Source: Bacillota bacterium
Lineage (GTDB): Bacteria; Bacillota_I; Bacilli_A; Izemoplasmatales; Hujiaoplasmataceae
Assembly: GCA_003245625.1 (NCBI GenBank)
Contig: QKCT01000013.1
Span: 1-36,520 of the forward strand
Reading direction: 5' to 3'
Length of the DNA: 36,520 nucleotides
The stretch's first letter is position 1, and each line of letters begins with the position of its first letter. Below, one piece after another: positions 33,173 through 36,520 of this stretch. The notes below the pieces were generated by a model. That model was not told the DNA's origin, did not search any database, and saw only the letters and a program-made list of their open reading frames with translations. Position numbers and translations under genes: made by a program.

Positions 33173-34708
33173 ATGAATGCATTCCTTTGGCTTTTGTTTA
33201 TCGCAATTACCATTATCGCTTTTTTACCAATGGGGTATTTGCATGTTTTCAAAATAAGCAAACGCTATTTCTATTTCCGATATGTTACAATTGCCTTGTT
33301 TGTTTGGACGATTCACACCTGGTTGCGTTTTGTCATTACGGACGGGTATTTTCAATATTACCTGAGCATGAATCTATTTCCAATCGTTTTCTTGTTGGTT
33401 GGGATGTTATTCGTTGCGATTCACGACTATTTAGAACAACCACTTCCCATGATTATCCGTTGGATTATCCGGATTTTCTTGTTATTTGAACTAATAGTCG
33501 TAAACTCCAATGCCTTGAGTCATTGGTTAACCGATATGGAACCGAGTGCCAATGTCACATATCAATCGATTACAGCTTCAGAAACAGGATGGTTTTTCTA
33601 TTTCCATATGGCGGTCTGTTATTCTATGATTGCCTACATGAGTTTCCGCACTTTGGTGTATCTATACCGAAACTCAAAAACAGATAAAGATGTGTTTCCA
33701 TTCCTCTTTATCTTGATTGCGATTTTGGTCGCGGTTGTTTTAAACATTATTCATATTTTTGTCTTCCAATTTTATATCGATCCAACCTATATTTCCTTTG
33801 TTGTTTTAACAACGGTATTCTACTTTATTATTTATATTAGAGATATCCGATTGATCCTCTTGTTCAATCAAAATGTCTTTATTTTAGATAACTTAAGAGA
33901 AATGTATTTCGTTGTGAATCAACGAAATGAAATCATTGATGCTTCCGAATCGTTTGGAGATTTATTTGTCAAAAATCCTAGTCAATCAATCCTGTTTGAT
34001 GATTGGTTGTTGGGAGTTCAAGATCGAGTTGTGGTATTTACAGATTCAAAAGATCTAAAAATGCGTTTCAATCCGGAGAAAAGATATTTGCACATGCAGA
34101 TGAAGGAAATCTTCATTCCATTGTTTAAATACACCGGAAAATTTTATCTATTTTACGATGAAACCGAGCACCAACAATTTATCAATGATATGGACTTTGT
34201 GCGTACTCATGATTTAATGACAGGGTTATATAATCGAAACTATTTCGAAGAGATTAAACCCGATATTGATAGTCGTAATCAATCGTATGCATTGATATTG
34301 TTCGATGTGGACGGATTAAAATTATACAATGATTATTTAGGACATAACTCCGGTGATAATCTATTGATTCGCTTTGCCATTCGACTAAAAGAGGTTGGTG
34401 ATCGATATCGTTTCACTGCGATTCGGATGGGTGGAGATGAATTCTTACTGCTGGCACTCAATATGAATATAAAGATGATTGAAGCCAGCTTAGATGAAAT
34501 CATCGGTCAACTCAGCGGTTTGAAAGAAGAAAATAATATTTTGTTTTCCTATGGATATGCCGAAAGAGAATCACATGGTGAGAATTTAGAGCGTGTCGTT
34601 TCCCGTGCGGACAAGAGAATGTATAATCGGAAATTAGCTAACAAAGAAGCGAAATCTGTGTTAAAAGCAAAACTCAAAGCAGAATCTGAAGAAATGAATA
34701 TGAAATAG
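33173..34708 (+). CDS. Membrane diguanylate cyclase (7TM, PAS-like, GGDEF)
   Basis: Makes cyclic-di-GMP from two GTP. The N-terminal half (about 1-225) has roughly seven membrane helices like the 7TM sensor region of some histidine kinases. A PAS-like segment follows (EMYFVVNQRNEIIDASESFGDLF, about 243-335). The GGDEF domain (about 340-495) has HDLMTGLYNRNYF, LFDVDGLKLYND and the intact active site GGDEF, so it should be catalytic. The RxxD product-inhibition site nine residues before GGDEF is absent (RYRF). The C-terminal tail is basic and helical. AGGGGGTGA precedes the ATG. A terminator follows; it is monocistronic. 511 aa. Confidence 0.88.
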   Translation: MNAFLWLLFIAITIIAFLPMGYLHVFKISKRYFYFRYVTIALFVWTIHTWLRFVITDGYFQYYLSMNLFPIVFLLVGMLFVAIHDYLEQPLPMIIRWIIRIFLLFELIVVNSNALSHWLTDMEPSANVTYQSITASETGWFFYFHMAVCYSMIAYMSFRTLVYLYRNSKTDKDVFPFLFILIAILVAVVLNIIHIFVFQFYIDPTYISFVVLTTVFYFIIYIRDIRLILLFNQNVFILDNLREMYFVVNQRNEIIDASESFGDLFVKNPSQSILFDDWLLGVQDRVVVFTDSKDLKMRFNPEKRYLHMQMKEIFIPLFKYTGKFYLFYDETEHQQFINDMDFVRTHDLMTGLYNRNYFEEIKPDIDSRNQSYALILFDVDGLKLYNDYLGHNSGDNLLIRFAIRLKEVGDRYRFTAIRMGGDEFLLLALNMNIKMIEASLDEIIGQLSGLKEENNILFSYGYAERESHGENLERVVSRADKRMYNRKLANKEAKSVLKAKLKAESEEMNMK

Positions 34709-34714
34709 ATATGT

Positions 34715-34747
34715 AAAAACCATGAAATTTGTATCATGGTTTTTTTC
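34715..34747 (+). terminator. Terminator of the membrane GGDEF gene
   Basis: Perfect eleven-base stem AAAAACCATGA (34715-34725) with TCATGGTTTTT (34734-34744), eight-base loop, T-run. Confidence 0.92.
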
Positions 34748-34778
34748 TTACAAAAAAGGAAGCTCATATTTTTTCCTA

Positions 34779-34787
34779 TGATATAAT
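34779..34787 (+). promoter_or_regulatory. Extended -10 promoter of the HAD-IB gene
   Basis: TG at 34779-34780, one base, TATAAT at 34782-34787; no -35 of quality. Confidence 0.6.
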
Positions 34788-34818
34788 ACAGTTAGATATC
34801 TTTTTGGGGGGAACTATT

Positions 34819-35496
34819 TTGAAACTCGCTATTTATGATTTTGACGGAACTTATGTCGGTGTACAAACATTACCGCTGTTGTTTCGTTTGTGGAAAGAAC
34901 AACGCATCAATAACAAAGCCTACCGCAAGTATTGGCGAAAGATCATGCTGCGCTATTTATTTCATAAATGGAACTTTTCTGGATGGGATAAACAATCTTT
35001 CCGTGCCAATGCGATGGAACATACCGCTGATTTATTCCGTAGTGTTGAAATCGAAACCTTATTTCAATTTCTAGATCGTTTCTATGAAATGATTCAAATC
35101 CATATATCCCCTTCTATGAAAGCACAATTACAAAAGGATAAAGAAGAAGGATATCATACGGTATTATTAAGTGGTAATTATGATATCATTCTAAATCCTT
35201 TCCTTCAAGAAGGATTTGATCAGGTGATCGGTACTAAAATCCAAGGAGATCAAGGGTTGCTTTCATCGAAAGAAGTAGAGATCATTATCCACGAACGAAA
35301 ATCCGATGCCATAAAAAATCATTTCCCACAAGCGGATTTTCTTGCCAGCAAGGCTTACGCAGATTCGGATTATGATTTACCTATTTTAGAGTTGGTTGGG
35401 AATCCGGTCGCAGTCAATCCCGATGACGTTCTATTTCGAATTGCCAAAGAGCGGAACTTCATCATTTATCAAACCAATAAAAATGGAGACAATTAA
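34819..35496 (+). CDS. HAD-IB family phosphatase (SerB-like), TTG start
   Basis: Phosphatase of HAD subfamily IB, related to phosphoserine phosphatase; substrate unknown. Motif I is D7-F-D9-G-T (MKLAIYDFDGTYVG), motif II is the Ser of LLSGNYDI near residue 118, and the C-terminal motif is ADSDYDLPILELVGNPVAVNPD near residues 180-201, a hallmark of this subfamily. The start is TTG 34819: GGGGGGAAC lies just before it, the protein starts at the expected point, and the upstream in-frame extension runs through the promoter and the previous terminator. Length is then 225 aa. It sits between two cyclic-di-GMP genes. Confidence 0.85.
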   Translation: MKLAIYDFDGTYVGVQTLPLLFRLWKEQRINNKAYRKYWRKIMLRYLFHKWNFSGWDKQSFRANAMEHTADLFRSVEIETLFQFLDRFYEMIQIHISPSMKAQLQKDKEEGYHTVLLSGNYDIILNPFLQEGFDQVIGTKIQGDQGLLSSKEVEIIIHERKSDAIKNHFPQADFLASKAYADSDYDLPILELVGNPVAVNPDDVLFRIAKERNFIIYQTNKNGDN

Positions 35497-35510
35497 GTCT
35501 CCATTTGTTT
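35481..35510. terminator. Bidirectional terminator between the HAD-IB and GGDEF/HD-GYP genes
   Basis: Ten-base perfect stem AAATGGAGAC (35481-35490) with GTCTCCATTT (35497-35506), loop AATTAA containing the HAD-IB stop. It is followed by GTTTT on the plus strand and TTATT on the minus strand. Confidence 0.85.
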
Positions 35511-36520
35511 TATATTTTGTTTTCTTCTACAAGTTTTATAAAAATTTCAACCACTTCAGGATCAAAATGAGTTCCACTGCAACGTCGAATTTCTTCGATA
35601 GATTCTTCCAATGTCATCGATTTATGGTAAGGTCTTGATACAGTCATTGCGTCAAATGAATCGGCTAATGTAATGATTCGCGAAGGTAATGGGATATCAT
35701 GTCCTTTGATACAGTTTGGATAACCGGTCCCATCGAATCGTTCATGATGAGATAGGACAATTCCGGCAATCTCGAGGTATTCCGGTACAGAACTCAAGAT
35801 GTGGAATCCGGATTCCGGATGCTTTTTAATCATTTGCCATTCGGCATCTGTTAATTTACCTGGTTTATCCAGAATTGTTTGATCCAAATTAATTTTCCCG
35901 ATATCATGAAGTCGTCCAGCTAATTTTACTTTTTTGTTAAATGCAGTACCTAAATGAAATTCCTCGGCGATCTTGCCTGCGATTTCACCGACGCGTTCGG
36001 AGTGGCTCAATTCTCGTTTGTTCTTTTCAAATAGTGTTGCCATAACAATGTCAATTGTCTTCTTGGAAACACTGGACCCATCCAACACTTTATTGCTTTT
36101 TAAATTGGTTAAAGCTTTTTGATACACATCCGTAAGATCATCAGTACAATCTCCACAGGTCGCCACTCCAAAAGACATCATCATATTGATATTGTTAATT
36201 TGGATATGCGAAATCGAATCTTTCAATTCCTCCATGATGGCTTTGGTAGTATTTTCATTGGTTTTGAACATGATCAAGGAAAATTCGTCACCGCCGGTAC
36301 GGAAAGCTCGAATATTCTTTGAAACTTTACTTTTAAAGATATTCGATATTTCAATGAGAATACGATTTCCTTCATCGAAACCAAATGTTTCATTTATGAT
36401 TTGGAAGGTGTTGATATCACCGATTAAAATGGAGATTGGATGCTCGTTCTTTGTATGATTTTGAAATAACAATTGATCAAAGGTTTGACGATTCAATGTT
36501 TTTGTTAGTGGGTCAGTCTT
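35510..36520 (-). CDS. GGDEF plus HD-GYP cyclic-di-GMP protein (partial, 5' end outside the window)
   Basis: The frame continues to the right edge: before the first in-frame TTG, eight more codons read KTDPLTKT, the usual start of a GGDEF domain (DPLT-x-T-L-NR). The N-terminal part is therefore cut off and may hold a sensor. The GGDEF domain (about the first 150 visible residues) has the intact site TGGDEF but no RxxD inhibition site. The HD-GYP domain (about the last 165) has RLHDIGKI and HHERFDGTGYP, the full phosphodiesterase signature, then LADSFDAMT. The protein could both make and break cyclic-di-GMP. It converges on the HAD-IB gene. Confidence 0.9.
   Translation of the reverse strand, partial: KTDPLTKTLNRQTFDQLLFQNHTKNEHPISILIGDINTFQIINETFGFDEGNRILIEISNIFKSKVSKNIRAFRTGGDEFSLIMFKTNENTTKAIMEELKDSISHIQINNINMMMSFGVATCGDCTDDLTDVYQKALTNLKSNKVLDGSSVSKKTIDIVMATLFEKNKRELSHSERVGEIAGKIAEEFHLGTAFNKKVKLAGRLHDIGKINLDQTILDKPGKLTDAEWQMIKKHPESGFHILSSVPEYLEIAGIVLSHHERFDGTGYPNCIKGHDIPLPSRIITLADSFDAMTVSRPYHKSMTLEESIEEIRRCSGTHFDPEVVEIFIKLVEENKI

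Noticed and set aside
34729-34818. 30-residue N-terminal extension of the HAD-IB protein
   Set aside because: It runs through the previous gene's terminator and the extended -10 promoter; TTG 34819 has a strong ribosome-binding site and matches the family start.

Overview
The window looks like chromosome from a moderately AT-rich, low-GC Gram-positive-type bacterium (Firmicutes/Tenericutes side). It uses the standard bacterial code: UGA ends several clear genes (the first partial gene, yqeH, rsfS, yqeM, comEA, the GH65-like gene). That argues against code-4 mycoplasmas and allows a Bacillota member or a deep UGA-stop relative such as Acholeplasma, Haloplasma or Izemoplasma. This placement is inference. 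Genes are densely packed, often overlapping by 1-8 bases. Promoters are sigma-A type, many with an extended -10 (TGn before TATAAT). There are no rRNA or tRNA genes, CRISPR arrays, insertion sequences or phage genes, and no gene-free stretch longer than about 200 bases.

Layout. 1-4518: end of a U32-family tRNA hydroxylation protein, uridine kinase, greA, MTA/SAH nucleosidase, a YgjP-like metallopeptidase and a YgiQ radical SAM protein. 4596-7936: a ribosome-assembly operon (yqeG, yqeH, yqeK, rsfS, yqeM) with its own promoter and terminator. 7953-8990: a monocistronic lactate dehydrogenase. 9043-13161: DNA uptake genes comEA and comEC, then holA, convergent with rpsT on the minus strand. 13564-16517: a divergent GH65-like gene, a small LiaF-like membrane protein and a HIT protein. 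16531-18011: pyruvate kinase. 18038-20844: three minus-strand envelope genes (small membrane protein, WG-repeat lipoprotein, PAP2 phosphatase). 20922-22115: a stand-alone acyltransferase-like domain protein and a small membrane protein. 22195-29649: an ABC-F ATPase, argS and a two-subunit ABC exporter. 29699-36520: a membrane-anchored alpha/beta-hydrolase-like protein, a YtcJ-type amidohydrolase with a PfkB sugar kinase, a membrane GGDEF protein, a HAD-IB phosphatase and a partial GGDEF/HD-GYP protein.

How the genes fit together. Pyruvate kinase, lactate dehydrogenase and a fructokinase-like enzyme suggest sugar fermentation to lactate. The yqe cluster, greA, rpsT, argS, the U32 protein and the ABC-F ATPase serve transcription and translation. 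comEA/comEC point to DNA uptake. Two GGDEF proteins, one also carrying HD-GYP, show cyclic-di-GMP signalling.

The most notable signal is a set of proteins that keep an enzyme fold but have lost its catalytic residues. The GH65-like protein lacks the catalytic Glu and its phosphate-binding residues. The alpha/beta-hydrolase has Asn in place of both the nucleophilic Ser and the catalytic His. The E2-type acyltransferase domain has Glu in place of the active-site His. Also notable are a ComEA with three SLBB domains, two inverted repeats placed like operators inside promoters (ABC-F and GH65-like), and an asymmetric heterodimeric ABC exporter.
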